From positions 34,632 to 98,631 of the forward strand of contig JANNRR010000105.1 of the NCBI GenBank assembly GCA_031401675.1: 64,000 nt of DNA, written 5' to 3'. Position 1 is the stretch's first letter. The number at the start of each line of letters is the position of its first letter. Below are positions 34,038 through 42,783 of this stretch, in pieces. This DNA comes from JANNRR01 sp031401675 (lineage in GTDB: Bacteria > Pseudomonadota > Alphaproteobacteria > Rhodobacterales > Rhodobacteraceae). The notes under the pieces are model-generated. The model made no database searches. It saw only the letters and a list, made by a program, of their open reading frames with translations, and had not been told where the DNA came from. The translations under genes and the position numbers were made by a program.

Positions 34038-35090
34038 ATGACCGACTTCTTTGCAACCGGGCTGGGGATCGGGCTGATCATGGCGGCGCAGGGGCTGCTG
34101 GTGATCGGGTTCGTGATGATCTCGCTGCTGTTTCTGGTGTATGGCGACCGCAAGATCTGGGCGGCGGTGCAGATGCGGCGCGGCCCGAACGTGGTGGGCG
34201 TGTTCGGCCTGCTGCAGACCGTGGCCGACGCGCTGAAATATGTGGTGAAGGAAATCGTGGTGCCGGCCGGGGCCGACCGGGCGGTGTTCTTCCTCGCCCC
34301 GATGCTGTCGTTCGTGCTGGCGGTGCTGGCCTGGGCGGTGATCCCGTTTGCTGACGGCTGGGTGCTGAGCGACATCAACGTGGCGATCCTGTTCGTGTTC
34401 GCGATCTCGTCTTTGGAGGTTTACGGCGTGATCATGGGCGGCTGGGCCTCGAACTCGAAATACCCGTTTCTCGGAAGCCTGCGGTCGGCAGCGCAGATGA
34501 TTTCGTACGAGGTGTCGCTGGGGCTGATCATCATCGGCATCATCCTGTCGACGGGCAGCATGAATTTCGGCGATATCGTGCGGGCGCAGGACGGCGATTA
34601 CGGGCTGTTCAACTGGTACTGGCTGCCGCATTTCCCGATGGTGTTCCTGTTCTTCATCAGCGCCTTGGCCGAAACCAACCGGCCGCCGTTCGATCTGCCG
34701 GAAGCGGAGTCCGAACTGGTGGCGGGGTTCATGGTCGAATATTCCTCGACGCCGTCTCTCTTGTTCATGGCCGGCGAATACATCGCCATTTTCCTGATGT
34801 GCGCCCTGACCAGCCTGTTGTTCTTCGGCGGCTGGCTGTCGCCGATCCCCGGTCTGCCCGACGGCGCGCTGTGGATGGTGGGCAAGATGGCATTCTTCTT
34901 CTTCATGTTCGCGATGGTGAAGGCGATCGTGCCACGCTACCGCTATGACCAGCTGATGCGGATCGGCTGGAAGGTGTTTTTGCCGATGTCGCTTGGCTGG
35001 GTGGTGATCGTGGCGTTTCTGGCGAAGTTTGAGGTGTTCGGCGGGTTCTGGGCGCGTTGGCCCGACCTGCTGCAGACGGTGGGGGGGTAG
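34038..35090 (+). CDS. nuoH: NADH-quinone oxidoreductase subunit H
   Basis: 350 residues, about eight membrane helices; the subunit that forms most of the quinone tunnel and links it to the proton path. Landmarks are LVYGDRKIWAAVQMRRGPNVVG, the loop EVYGVIMGGWASNSKYPFLG with SAAQMISYEVSLGL, and AETNRPPFDLPEAESELVAGF. Normal length. GAGGGAAC upstream of the ATG. Confidence 0.97.
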   Translation: MTDFFATGLGIGLIMAAQGLLVIGFVMISLLFLVYGDRKIWAAVQMRRGPNVVGVFGLLQTVADALKYVVKEIVVPAGADRAVFFLAPMLSFVLAVLAWAVIPFADGWVLSDINVAILFVFAISSLEVYGVIMGGWASNSKYPFLGSLRSAAQMISYEVSLGLIIIGIILSTGSMNFGDIVRAQDGDYGLFNWYWLPHFPMVFLFFISALAETNRPPFDLPEAESELVAGFMVEYSSTPSLLFMAGEYIAIFLMCALTSLLFFGGWLSPIPGLPDGALWMVGKMAFFFFMFAMVKAIVPRYRYDQLMRIGWKVFLPMSLGWVVIVAFLAKFEVFGGFWARWPDLLQTVGG

Positions 35091-35093
35091 TCG

Positions 35094-35843
35094 GTGGGGA
35101 TTGATCATGCCTTGTTCGTGAAACTGGCCGCACTGTCGGGGCGGTGGCGACCGCAGGGGCGGTTGCTGATGCTCGGGCGGCAGGCCTTGCGGGCCAACCC
35201 CAAGAACAAGCCTGCGATGATTGCGGCGCTGCGGTCGGCCGGATCGGCGCTGTTTGTCCGCGACCTGATCCAGGACGACGGGTTCAGCGAAACCATGTGG
35301 GATCAGCTGGGCTTTCCGGGGATGGAGACCATGGACGCTTCGGCCTATGAAGGGGCGACGATTGTCCATGATCTGAACGAACCGGTGCCGCAAGCATTGC
35401 ATGGGCAGTTCTCTTTCATCTTTGACGGCGGCACGCTTGAGCATGTGTTCAACGTGCCGGTGGCGCTGCGGTCGGTGTTCGACATGCTGGCACCGGGGGG
35501 GCGGTTCGTTTCGGCCAACGGCCTGAACGGCTGGGCTGGGCACGGCATGTACCAGTTCAACCCCGATCTGGTGTGGACGTTCTGGAAACGCGGCTGCGGC
35601 TGCACCGTGCATGAAGTGACCGGGCTGGCGCGGGACGAGGTGGCCGATCCGTTTTCCTTTCCGGATGTGGCCGAATTCGGCACCCGCCTGCGGTTGAAGG
35701 GGCGTTTGCCCAAGACGCGGGTTTACCTGTACTACGAGGTTGAAAAGACGCCGGATTCCGCCTGGCGCGGGCTGGTCCAGCAAAGCGACTATAGTGAGAA
35801 ATGGGCGGAAACGGTGGCTGCCAAGCAGGAGCGCGTCGAATGA
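35094..35843 (+). CDS. SAM-dependent methyltransferase-like protein between nuoH and nuoI
   Basis: 249 residues from a GTG three bases after nuoH, ending in an ATGA overlap with nuoI. The middle contains FDGGTLEHVFNVPVALR and MLAPGGRFVSANGLNGWAG, which match the post-II and post-III loops of class I methyltransferases. The usual glycine-rich motif I (E/DxGxGxG) is not clear, so SAM binding is uncertain. The N-terminal 50 residues are basic and helical. Substrate unknown; being locked between nuoH and nuoI suggests a link to complex I, or to the cell-envelope modification that travels with it. Confidence 0.65.
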   Translation: MGIDHALFVKLAALSGRWRPQGRLLMLGRQALRANPKNKPAMIAALRSAGSALFVRDLIQDDGFSETMWDQLGFPGMETMDASAYEGATIVHDLNEPVPQALHGQFSFIFDGGTLEHVFNVPVALRSVFDMLAPGGRFVSANGLNGWAGHGMYQFNPDLVWTFWKRGCGCTVHEVTGLARDEVADPFSFPDVAEFGTRLRLKGRLPKTRVYLYYEVEKTPDSAWRGLVQQSDYSEKWAETVAAKQERVE

Positions 35844-36334
35844 GTGCGATCGACTGGACCCGGGCGACCAAGTATTTTTTCCTGATGGATTTCATCAAGG
35901 GCTTCGGGCTGGGGATGAAATACTTCTTCGCCCCCAAGGTCACGCTGAACTATCCGCATGAAAAGGGGCCTTTGAGCCCACGTTTCCGCGGCGAGCATGC
36001 GCTGCGCCGCTATGCCAATGGCGAGGAGCGCTGCATTGCCTGCAAGCTCTGTGAGGCCATTTGTCCGGCGCAGGCGATCACTATCGATGCGGAACCGCGC
36101 GAAGACGGGTCACGGCGCACGACGCGGTACGATATCGACATGACGAAGTGCATCTATTGCGGCTTTTGTCAGGAAGCCTGCCCGGTCGATGCGATTGTCG
36201 AGGGGCCGAATTTCGAATTCGCCTCGGAAACCCGCGAAGAGCTGTATTACGACAAGGCCAAGCTTCTGGCCAACGGTGACCGCTGGGAAGCCGAGATCGC
36301 CCGCAATCTGGAAATGGATGCGCCGTACCGGTGA
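35840..36334 (+). CDS. nuoI: NADH-quinone oxidoreductase subunit I
   Basis: 164 residues with two [4Fe-4S] motifs (CIACKLCEAICPAQA and CIYCGFCQEACPVDA, about residues 65-120), clusters N6a and N6b that hand electrons to N2. The N-terminal amphipathic helix (FLMDFIKGFGLGMKYFF) docks the protein on the membrane arm, and ETREELYYDKAKLL is conserved at the end. Start ATG overlaps the preceding stop as ATGA. Confidence 0.97.
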   Translation: MSAIDWTRATKYFFLMDFIKGFGLGMKYFFAPKVTLNYPHEKGPLSPRFRGEHALRRYANGEERCIACKLCEAICPAQAITIDAEPREDGSRRTTRYDIDMTKCIYCGFCQEACPVDAIVEGPNFEFASETREELYYDKAKLLANGDRWEAEIARNLEMDAPYR

Positions 36335-36341
36335 GGATGGG

Positions 36342-36569
36342 ATGAACGAAAACGTTGAAAATCTGATCCTGACCCAGCTTCGGGATATTCGGGCCGAAAT
36401 GGCCGAGATGAAAGCGCAGGCGACGCTGGACAAGCACGAGTTGGTCGAGCGGCTGGAGAATATTCAGACGGCGGTCGGCGGCCACAGCGTCATGTTGAAC
36501 GCGCTGGCCGGGTACATCGGCGGGATGGAGCACCGGATCGAACAGCTTGAGGCCAAGCATGACGCGTAG
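36342..36569 (+). CDS. Small coiled-coil protein between nuoI and nuoJ
   Basis: 75 residues, ATG 36342 with GAGGATGGG upstream. Almost wholly helical and charged (LRDIRAEMAEMKAQ, ELVERLENIQTAV, HRIEQLEAK) with heptad spacing of Leu/Ile/Met, so it probably forms a coiled coil. No signal or membrane segment; cytosolic. I do not know a family. Confidence 0.6.
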   Translation: MNENVENLILTQLRDIRAEMAEMKAQATLDKHELVERLENIQTAVGGHSVMLNALAGYIGGMEHRIEQLEAKHDA

Positions 36570-36593
36570 GGCTATTCGGAAAGGAAATGAGGA

Positions 36594-37208
36594 ATGACCG
36601 TCGCGGATTTCGCCTTTTACGTCTTTGCGATCCTCGTGGTCGCGGCGGGGCTGTTGATGACGGTGGCGCGCAACCCGGTGCATTCGGTGTTGTGGCTGAT
36701 CCTCGCGTTCATGTCGTCGGCCGGGCTGTTCGTGCTGTTGGGGGCCGAGTTTGTCGCCATGCTGCTGATGATCGTCTATGTCGGCGCGGTGGCGGTGCTG
36801 TTCCTGTTTGTCGTCATGATGCTGGACGTCGATTTTTCGGAACTGAAGGCGGAAATGGCCAAGCATGTGCCGCTGGCCGGGCTGATCGGGGTGATCATCC
36901 TGATGCAGCTGGCGCTGGTTTACGGGGTCTGGACCACGGCGGACGGTGCGCAAGGTCTGCGGGCAGCGGTGACGCCGGATCTGGATCAGGTGCAGAATAC
37001 CAAGGCCTTGGGATTGCTGCTCTATGACAAGTACCTGTACCTGTTTCAGGCGGCCGGGCTGATCCTGCTGGTGGCAATGATCGGGGCCATCGTGCTGACG
37101 CTGCGCCACCGGGTCGGGATCAAGCGGCAGGATATATTGCAGCAGATGTACCGCGACCCGGCCAAGGCGATGGAACTGGTGGATGTGAAGTCGGGGCAGG
37201 GGTTGTGA
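36594..37208 (+). CDS. nuoJ: NADH-quinone oxidoreductase subunit J
   Basis: 204 residues with five membrane helices. NARNPVHSVLWLIL-like ARNPVHSVLWLILAF, LGAEFVAMLLMIVYVGAVAV and LFLFVVMMLDVD are NuoJ landmarks; the helix with the pi-bulge (YVGAVAVLF) takes part in coupling. The hydrophilic C-terminal tail RHRVGIKRQDILQQM is typical of alphaproteobacteria. Confidence 0.97.
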   Translation: MTVADFAFYVFAILVVAAGLLMTVARNPVHSVLWLILAFMSSAGLFVLLGAEFVAMLLMIVYVGAVAVLFLFVVMMLDVDFSELKAEMAKHVPLAGLIGVIILMQLALVYGVWTTADGAQGLRAAVTPDLDQVQNTKALGLLLYDKYLYLFQAAGLILLVAMIGAIVLTLRHRVGIKRQDILQQMYRDPAKAMELVDVKSGQGL

Positions 37209-37218
37209 GGATGCGGTT

Positions 37219-37305
37219 GTGATCGTCAAGATCCTGATCGGCATCGTCGTGGTGGGGGTGGTGCTGGTGGTGATGCGGGCGCGCAAGACGGGCAAGAAGG
37301 ACTGA
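37219..37305 (+). CDS. 28-residue single-span membrane peptide between nuoJ and nuoK
   Basis: GTG at 37219 with TGAGGA about eight bases upstream, stop TGA at 37303-37305, four bases before nuoK. The peptide has one hydrophobic helix (residues 2-19, rich in Val and Ile) followed by a basic tail RARKTGKKD, so positive-inside topology puts the C-terminus in the cytoplasm. The frame, Shine-Dalgarno sequence and exact fit between two nuo genes support it. It could be an accessory or assembly subunit of complex I (inference). Confidence 0.6.
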   Translation: MIVKILIGIVVVGVVLVVMRARKTGKKD

Positions 37306-37309
37306 GGCG

Positions 37310-37615
37310 ATGGTGGGACTGGAACATTATCTGACGGTGGCGGCGGCGTTGTTCGTCATCGGCATTTTCGGGATTTTCCTGAACCGCAAGAATGTCATCG
37401 TCATTCTGATGTCGATCGAGCTGATGCTGCTGGCGGTCAACATCAACCTGGTGGCGTTTTCCAGTTTTGCCGGCGATCTGGTCGGCCAGGTGTTCACCAT
37501 GTTCGTGCTGACGGTGGCGGCGGCGGAGGCGGCGATCGGCTTGGCCATTCTGGTCTGTTTCTTCCGCAACCGGGGCACCATCGACGTTGAAGACGTCAAT
37601 GTGATGAAGGGCTGA
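37310..37615 (+). CDS. nuoK: NADH-quinone oxidoreductase subunit K
   Basis: 101 residues, three membrane helices; homologous to MrpC antiporter subunits. NRKNVIVILMSIELMLLAVN carries one conserved membrane Glu and AAAEAAIGLAILVCFFRNRG another; both take part in proton coupling. Exact family length. Confidence 0.97.
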   Translation: MVGLEHYLTVAAALFVIGIFGIFLNRKNVIVILMSIELMLLAVNINLVAFSSFAGDLVGQVFTMFVLTVAAAEAAIGLAILVCFFRNRGTIDVEDVNVMKG

Positions 37616-37618
37616 GCC

Positions 37619-39790
37619 ATGGAAACCATCATCCTGTTTGCCCCGCTCGTCGGCGCGCTGATCTGCGGGTTCGGCTGGCGGTTGATCGGCGAGGAGGCGG
37701 CGACCTATGTCGCAACCGGGCTACTGTTCCTGGCGATGCTGCTGAGCTGGGTGGTGTTTCTGGGCTTTGACGGCGAAGCGCGGCAGATCGAGCTGTTCCG
37801 GTTCATCCAGTCCGGCAGCCTTGATACCAGCTGGGCGATCCGGCTGGACCGGCTGACCGCGATCATGCTAGTGGTGATCAATACGGTGTCGGCGTTGGTG
37901 CATCTGTATTCGGTCGGCTACATGGCGCATGACGACAACTGGAAGCCGGGCGAGGTCTACCGGCCGCGGTTTTTCGCCTATCTGTCGTTCTTCACCTTTG
38001 CCATGCTGGCGCTGGTGACGGCCAACAATCTGGTGCAGATGTTTTTCGGCTGGGAGGGCGTCGGCGTCGCGTCGTACCTGCTGATCGGGTTCTATTACCG
38101 CAAGGCCTCGGCCAATGCCGCCGCGATCAAGGCGTTTATCGTCAACCGGGTCGGCGATTTCGGCTTTGCACTGGGGATTTTCGGGCTGTTCTTTCTGGTC
38201 GACAGCATCGATCTGGACGTGATCTTTGCCAAGGCCCCGGAACTGGCGGCGACAAATGTCGGCTTTCTGTGGACCGAGTGGAATGCCGCGAACCTGATCG
38301 GGGTGCTGTTGTTCATCGGCGCGATGGGCAAGTCGGCGCAATTGTTCCTGCACACCTGGCTGCCGGACGCGATGGAGGGGCCGACGCCGGTATCGGCGCT
38401 GATCCATGCCGCGACCATGGTAACGGCCGGGGTGTTTCTGGTCTGCCGGATGTCGCCCCTATACGAATTCGCGCCGGCTGCGGCGGTGATGATCGTGGTA
38501 GTCGGGGCCTCGACCGCGTTCTTTGCCGCGACCGTCGGGCTGGTGCAGAACGACATCAAGCGGGTGATCGCCTATTCGACCTGTTCGCAACTGGGCTACA
38601 TGTTCGTGGCGGCGGGGTCGGGGGTGTATTCGGTGGCGATGTTCCATCTGTTCACCCACGCATTCTTCAAGGCGATGCTGTTTCTGGGGGCGGGGTCGGT
38701 GATCACCGCGATGCATCATGAACAGGACATGCGCAACTATGGCGGCTTGCGGACCAAGGTGCCGCTGACGTTCTGGGCGATGCTGATCGGCACGCTGGCG
38801 ATCACCGGGGTCGGAATACCGCTGACCTCGATCGGCTTTGCCGGGTTCCTGTCGAAAGACGCAGTGATTGAAAGCGCGTTTGCCGGCGGCTCGATGTACG
38901 CGTTCTGGCTGTTGGTGCTGGCGGCGGGGATGACGTCTTTCTATTCGTGGCGGCTGATGTTCATGACCTTTTTCGGGCAGGCGCGGGGGGATCATCATGC
39001 GCATGATCATGCCCATGAAAGCCCATGGACGATGACGGTGCCGCTGGGGGGGCTGGCCATTGGGGCGGTGTTCGCCGGCATGGTCTGGTATGGCAGCTTC
39101 TTTGGCGATCATGCGCGGGTACTGACGTTCTTTGGCATGCCCGAGGCGCACGGCGAAGCGACGGAACAGGGCACTGAGGCTGCGCATGCCGAGGTGGCCC
39201 CGGCAGAAGGCGGTGCGGTGACCGAAGGGGCCCCGGCGGATGGTGCCGTGGCGACCGAGGCGGCCCCGGCGGACGGGCATGGCACTGCTGCGGTTGAAAC
39301 CGCCGCCGTGGATGCGGCGGCGCTGCCGCAGGGCTGGACCCGGGGCGGCATCTACATGGCAGAAAGCAACCATGTGATCGATGACGCGCACCACGCGCCG
39401 GTCTGGGTCAAGCTGTCGCCGTTCGTGGCCATGCTGATCGGGCTGGGGATTGCGTATCTGTTCTACATCGTCAACCCAGGCCTGCCGCGCCAGTTGGCGG
39501 AACAGCAGCGGCCCCTGTACCTGTTCCTGCTGAACAAGTGGTATTTCGATGAAATCTACGACGCGGTATTCGTGCGGCCGATGATGGGGCTGGGCCGGTT
39601 TCTGTGGAAAAAAGGTGACGGCACGGTGATCGACGGCGGGCTGAACGGTGTGGCAATGGGGATCATTCCGTTTTTCACGCGGTTGGCAGGGCGGGCGCAA
39701 TCGGGGTATCTGTTCCACTATGCCTTTGCCATGGTGCTGGGGATCGCGGTGCTGATCACCTGGATGACGCTAAGCGGAGGGGCGGAATGA
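37619..39790 (+). CDS. nuoL: NADH-quinone oxidoreductase subunit L
   Basis: 723 residues, about 16 membrane helices including the long lateral helix at the C-terminus. Antiporter-like proton-channel subunit at the far end of the membrane arm. Landmarks are FFGWEGVGVASYLLIGF, GAMGKSAQLFLHTWLPDAMEG and ATMVTAGVFLVCRMSP. Odd feature: a roughly 65-residue Ala/Glu/Gly/His-rich insert at about residues 505-570 (from AHGEATEQ onward), preceded by a His-rich loop DHHAHDHAHE, in a region that is short in E. coli NuoL. It lies in an extramembrane loop. Confidence 0.97.
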   Translation: METIILFAPLVGALICGFGWRLIGEEAATYVATGLLFLAMLLSWVVFLGFDGEARQIELFRFIQSGSLDTSWAIRLDRLTAIMLVVINTVSALVHLYSVGYMAHDDNWKPGEVYRPRFFAYLSFFTFAMLALVTANNLVQMFFGWEGVGVASYLLIGFYYRKASANAAAIKAFIVNRVGDFGFALGIFGLFFLVDSIDLDVIFAKAPELAATNVGFLWTEWNAANLIGVLLFIGAMGKSAQLFLHTWLPDAMEGPTPVSALIHAATMVTAGVFLVCRMSPLYEFAPAAAVMIVVVGASTAFFAATVGLVQNDIKRVIAYSTCSQLGYMFVAAGSGVYSVAMFHLFTHAFFKAMLFLGAGSVITAMHHEQDMRNYGGLRTKVPLTFWAMLIGTLAITGVGIPLTSIGFAGFLSKDAVIESAFAGGSMYAFWLLVLAAGMTSFYSWRLMFMTFFGQARGDHHAHDHAHESPWTMTVPLGGLAIGAVFAGMVWYGSFFGDHARVLTFFGMPEAHGEATEQGTEAAHAEVAPAEGGAVTEGAPADGAVATEAAPADGHGTAAVETAAVDAAALPQGWTRGGIYMAESNHVIDDAHHAPVWVKLSPFVAMLIGLGIAYLFYIVNPGLPRQLAEQQRPLYLFLLNKWYFDEIYDAVFVRPMMGLGRFLWKKGDGTVIDGGLNGVAMGIIPFFTRLAGRAQSGYLFHYAFAMVLGIAVLITWMTLSGGAE

Positions 39791-41331
39791 TGGATAACCT
39801 GTTGTCCATCATCACCTTTCTGCCGATGGCGGCGGCGGTCATTCTGGCGCTGTTCCTGCGCGGCGATGATCCGGCGGCGCGGCGCAATGCCAAGTGGGTG
39901 GCGCTGATTGCGACGTCGGTGACGTTTGTTGCCAGCCTGATCCTGCTGTTCGGGTTCGATCCGGCCAACACCGGCTTTCAGTTCGTCGAGGAGGGCGACT
40001 GGATCCTCGGGCTGAAATACAAGCTGGGGGTGGACGGCATTTCGGTGCTGTTCGTGCTGCTGACGACGTTCTTGATGCCCCTGACCATCGCCGCCTGCTG
40101 GGATGTCGAGGTCCGGGTCAAGGAATACATGATCGCGTTTCTGGTGCTGGAAAGCCTGATGCTGGGCGTGTTCGTGGCGCTGGATCTGGTGCTGTTCTAT
40201 CTGTTCTTCGAGGCCGGTCTGATCCCGATGTTCCTGATCATCGGCATCTGGGGCGGCAAGGAACGGATCTATGCCGCGTTCAAGTTCTTCCTCTATACCT
40301 TCCTCGGGTCGGTGCTGATGCTGGTGGCGATGATCGCGATGTATGCGCAGGCCGGCACCACCGACATTCCGACGCTGATGGCGTTCAGTTTCGACAGCAG
40401 CCCGCTGACCTTCCTGGGCTTTACCATCGTCGGCGGCATCCAGACCCTGATGTGGCTGGCGTTTTTCGCCAGCTTTGCCGTCAAGATGCCGATGTGGCCG
40501 GTGCATACCTGGCTGCCGGATGCGCATGTGCAGGCCCCGACCGCCGGTTCCGTCGTGCTGGCGGCGATATTGCTGAAGATGGGGGGCTACGGATTCCTGC
40601 GGTTTTCCCTGCCGATGTTCCCGGTGGCATCCGATCTGCTGGCGCCGCTGGTGTTGTGGCTGAGCGTAATCGCCATCGTCTACACCAGCCTGGTGGCGCT
40701 GATGCAGGAGGATATGAAGAAGCTGATCGCCTATTCCTCGGTGGCGCATATGGGTTTTGTCACCATGGGGATTTTCAGCGCCAATCAGCAGGGGCTGGAC
40801 GGCGCGATCTTCCAGATGATCAGCCATGGCTTCGTGTCCGGCGCGTTGTTCCTGATTGTGGGCGTGATCTATGACCGGATGCATACGCGCGAGATTGCGG
40901 CTTATGGCGGGCTGGTGGCGCGGATGCCGGTCTATGCGCTGGTGTTCATGCTGTTCACCATGGCCAATGTCGGGCTGCCGGGGACGAGCGGCTTCGTCGG
41001 CGAGTTTCTGGCGCTGATGGGGGCGTTTCAGGCCAATACCTGGGTGGCGACGGTGGCGACCAGCGGCGTGATCCTGTCGGCGGCCTATGCGCTGTGGCTC
41101 TATCGCCGCGTGGTGTTCGGCGACCTGATCAAGGGCGGGCTGAAGACCATCACCGACATGACGGGGCGCGAGCGGGCGATTTTCGCGCCGCTGGTGGTGA
41201 TGACGATCCTGCTGGGCGTTTATCCGAGCCTGATCACCGACATCGTCGGGCCGGCGACGGCGGCGCTGGTGCAGACCTATGACACGGCGCTGGCGGCGGC
41301 GGATGCGGCCACGCAACTGGTGCAGAATTGA
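39787..41331 (+). CDS. nuoM: NADH-quinone oxidoreductase subunit M
   Basis: 514 residues, about 14 membrane helices; antiporter-like proton-pumping subunit. Landmarks are LFYLFFEAGLIPMFLIIG (conserved Glu), KMPMWPVHTWLPDAHVQAPTAG (with the membrane Lys just before) and SHGFVSGALFLIVGVIYDR. The start ATG overlaps the nuoL stop as ATGATG. The C-terminus is an Ala-rich tail. Confidence 0.97.
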   Translation: MMDNLLSIITFLPMAAAVILALFLRGDDPAARRNAKWVALIATSVTFVASLILLFGFDPANTGFQFVEEGDWILGLKYKLGVDGISVLFVLLTTFLMPLTIAACWDVEVRVKEYMIAFLVLESLMLGVFVALDLVLFYLFFEAGLIPMFLIIGIWGGKERIYAAFKFFLYTFLGSVLMLVAMIAMYAQAGTTDIPTLMAFSFDSSPLTFLGFTIVGGIQTLMWLAFFASFAVKMPMWPVHTWLPDAHVQAPTAGSVVLAAILLKMGGYGFLRFSLPMFPVASDLLAPLVLWLSVIAIVYTSLVALMQEDMKKLIAYSSVAHMGFVTMGIFSANQQGLDGAIFQMISHGFVSGALFLIVGVIYDRMHTREIAAYGGLVARMPVYALVFMLFTMANVGLPGTSGFVGEFLALMGAFQANTWVATVATSGVILSAAYALWLYRRVVFGDLIKGGLKTITDMTGRERAIFAPLVVMTILLGVYPSLITDIVGPATAALVQTYDTALAAADAATQLVQN

Positions 41332-41343
41332 GGGGGCGGCGCG

Positions 41344-42783
41344 ATGTCGGTTGACAATTACGGACCGCTGATGCCGGAGATTTTTCTGGCGATCTTTGCG
41401 ATGGCGGCCCTGATGTTCGGGGCTTTCATGGGCAAGGACCGGGCGGCGCTGCCGATCCTGTGGGCGACGATCGTGGTATTCGCGCTGTTGGCGGCGTGGA
41501 TCGGGCTGGCGGGCGGCAACGACCGGTCGGCGTTCGAGGGCATGTTCCTGAACGATGCCTTTGCCCGATTCGCCAAGGTGACGATCCTGTTGTCGGCGGC
41601 GGCGGTGCTGCTGATCGGGCAGGATTACATGGTCAAGCGTGACCTTTTGCGGTTCGAGTATCCGGTACTGGTGGCGCTGGCCTCCGTCGGCATGATGATG
41701 ATGGTGTCGGCGGGCGATCTGATGGCGCTGTACATGGGGTTGGAGCTGCAATCGCTGGCTTTGTATGTGATCGCGGCGATCCGGCGGGATTCGGTGCGGT
41801 CGACCGAGGCCGGGCTGAAGTATTTCGTGCTGGGGGCGCTGTCGTCGGGCCTGCTGCTTTATGGCGCGTCGCTGACCTATGGCTATGCCGGGACCACGCT
41901 GTTTTCGGGCATCATCTCGACCCTGGGTGAGGGGCCGATGCCGATGGGGCTGCTGCTCGGGCTGGTGTTCCTGATCGCCGGGCTGGCGTTCAAGGTGTCG
42001 GCGGCACCGTTCCACATGTGGACGCCGGATGTGTACGAGGGCTCGCCGACGCCGGTCACGGCCTTCTTTGCCACCGCGCCGAAGATGGCGGCGATGGCGC
42101 TGTTTGCCCGGCTGGTGTTCGATGCGTTCGGCGCGGTGCCGGGGCAGTGGGGGCAGATCGTGGCGCTGCTGGCGGTGGCCTCGATGTTTCTCGGCGCAGT
42201 GGCGGCGATCGGGCAGCGCGACATCAAGCGGCTGATGGCCTATTCCTCGATCGCGCACATGGGGTTTGCACTGGTCGGGCTGGCGGCGGGGACGCAAGCC
42301 GGCGTCAAGGCGATGCTGGTCTATATGGCGATCTATGTGACGATGAACGTCGGCACCTTCGCTTTCATCCTGTCGATGGAGCGGGACGGGCGGCCGGTGA
42401 CCGACATTCGGGCGCTGAACCTGTATTCGAAGCGGGAGCCGCTGCGGGCGCTGGCGATGCTGGTCTTGTTGTTCAGTCTGGCGGGGGTGCCGCCGATGGT
42501 CGGATTCTTCGGAAAGTTCTATGTCTTGCAGGCGGCGGTTGATGCCGGGATGACCTGGCTGGCGGTGGCGGGGGCGGTGGCTTCGGTAATCGGCGCGTTC
42601 TATTATCTGCGCATCGTGTTCTACATGTATTTCGGCGAGGAGACCGAGGCGCTGGACGGGGTGATGCCACGGGTGCAGTGGCTGTTCCTGATGGCGTCGG
42701 CGGCGGCGATGGTGCTGGGAGTGATCAACCTGTTCGGGATCGAGGCGCTGGCAGCGGTGGCGGCGGAAACGCTTGTCCGCTGA
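41344..42783 (+). CDS. nuoN: NADH-quinone oxidoreductase subunit N
   Basis: 479 residues, about 14 membrane helices; third antiporter-like subunit. ALYMGLELQSLALYVIAA, KVSAAPFHMWTPDVYEGSPTP and IGQRDIKRLMAYSSIAHMGF are NuoN landmarks. GGGGGCGGCG before ATG 41344. The last codons overlap the start of birA by eleven bases. Confidence 0.97.
   Translation: MSVDNYGPLMPEIFLAIFAMAALMFGAFMGKDRAALPILWATIVVFALLAAWIGLAGGNDRSAFEGMFLNDAFARFAKVTILLSAAAVLLIGQDYMVKRDLLRFEYPVLVALASVGMMMMVSAGDLMALYMGLELQSLALYVIAAIRRDSVRSTEAGLKYFVLGALSSGLLLYGASLTYGYAGTTLFSGIISTLGEGPMPMGLLLGLVFLIAGLAFKVSAAPFHMWTPDVYEGSPTPVTAFFATAPKMAAMALFARLVFDAFGAVPGQWGQIVALLAVASMFLGAVAAIGQRDIKRLMAYSSIAHMGFALVGLAAGTQAGVKAMLVYMAIYVTMNVGTFAFILSMERDGRPVTDIRALNLYSKREPLRALAMLVLLFSLAGVPPMVGFFGKFYVLQAAVDAGMTWLAVAGAVASVIGAFYYLRIVFYMYFGEETEALDGVMPRVQWLFLMASAAAMVLGVINLFGIEALAAVAAETLVR

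Noticed and set aside
33279..35783. Minus-strand open frame of 834 codons opposite nuoG-nuoH
   Set aside because: Antisense of recognised nuo genes with no Shine-Dalgarno sequence or family match.
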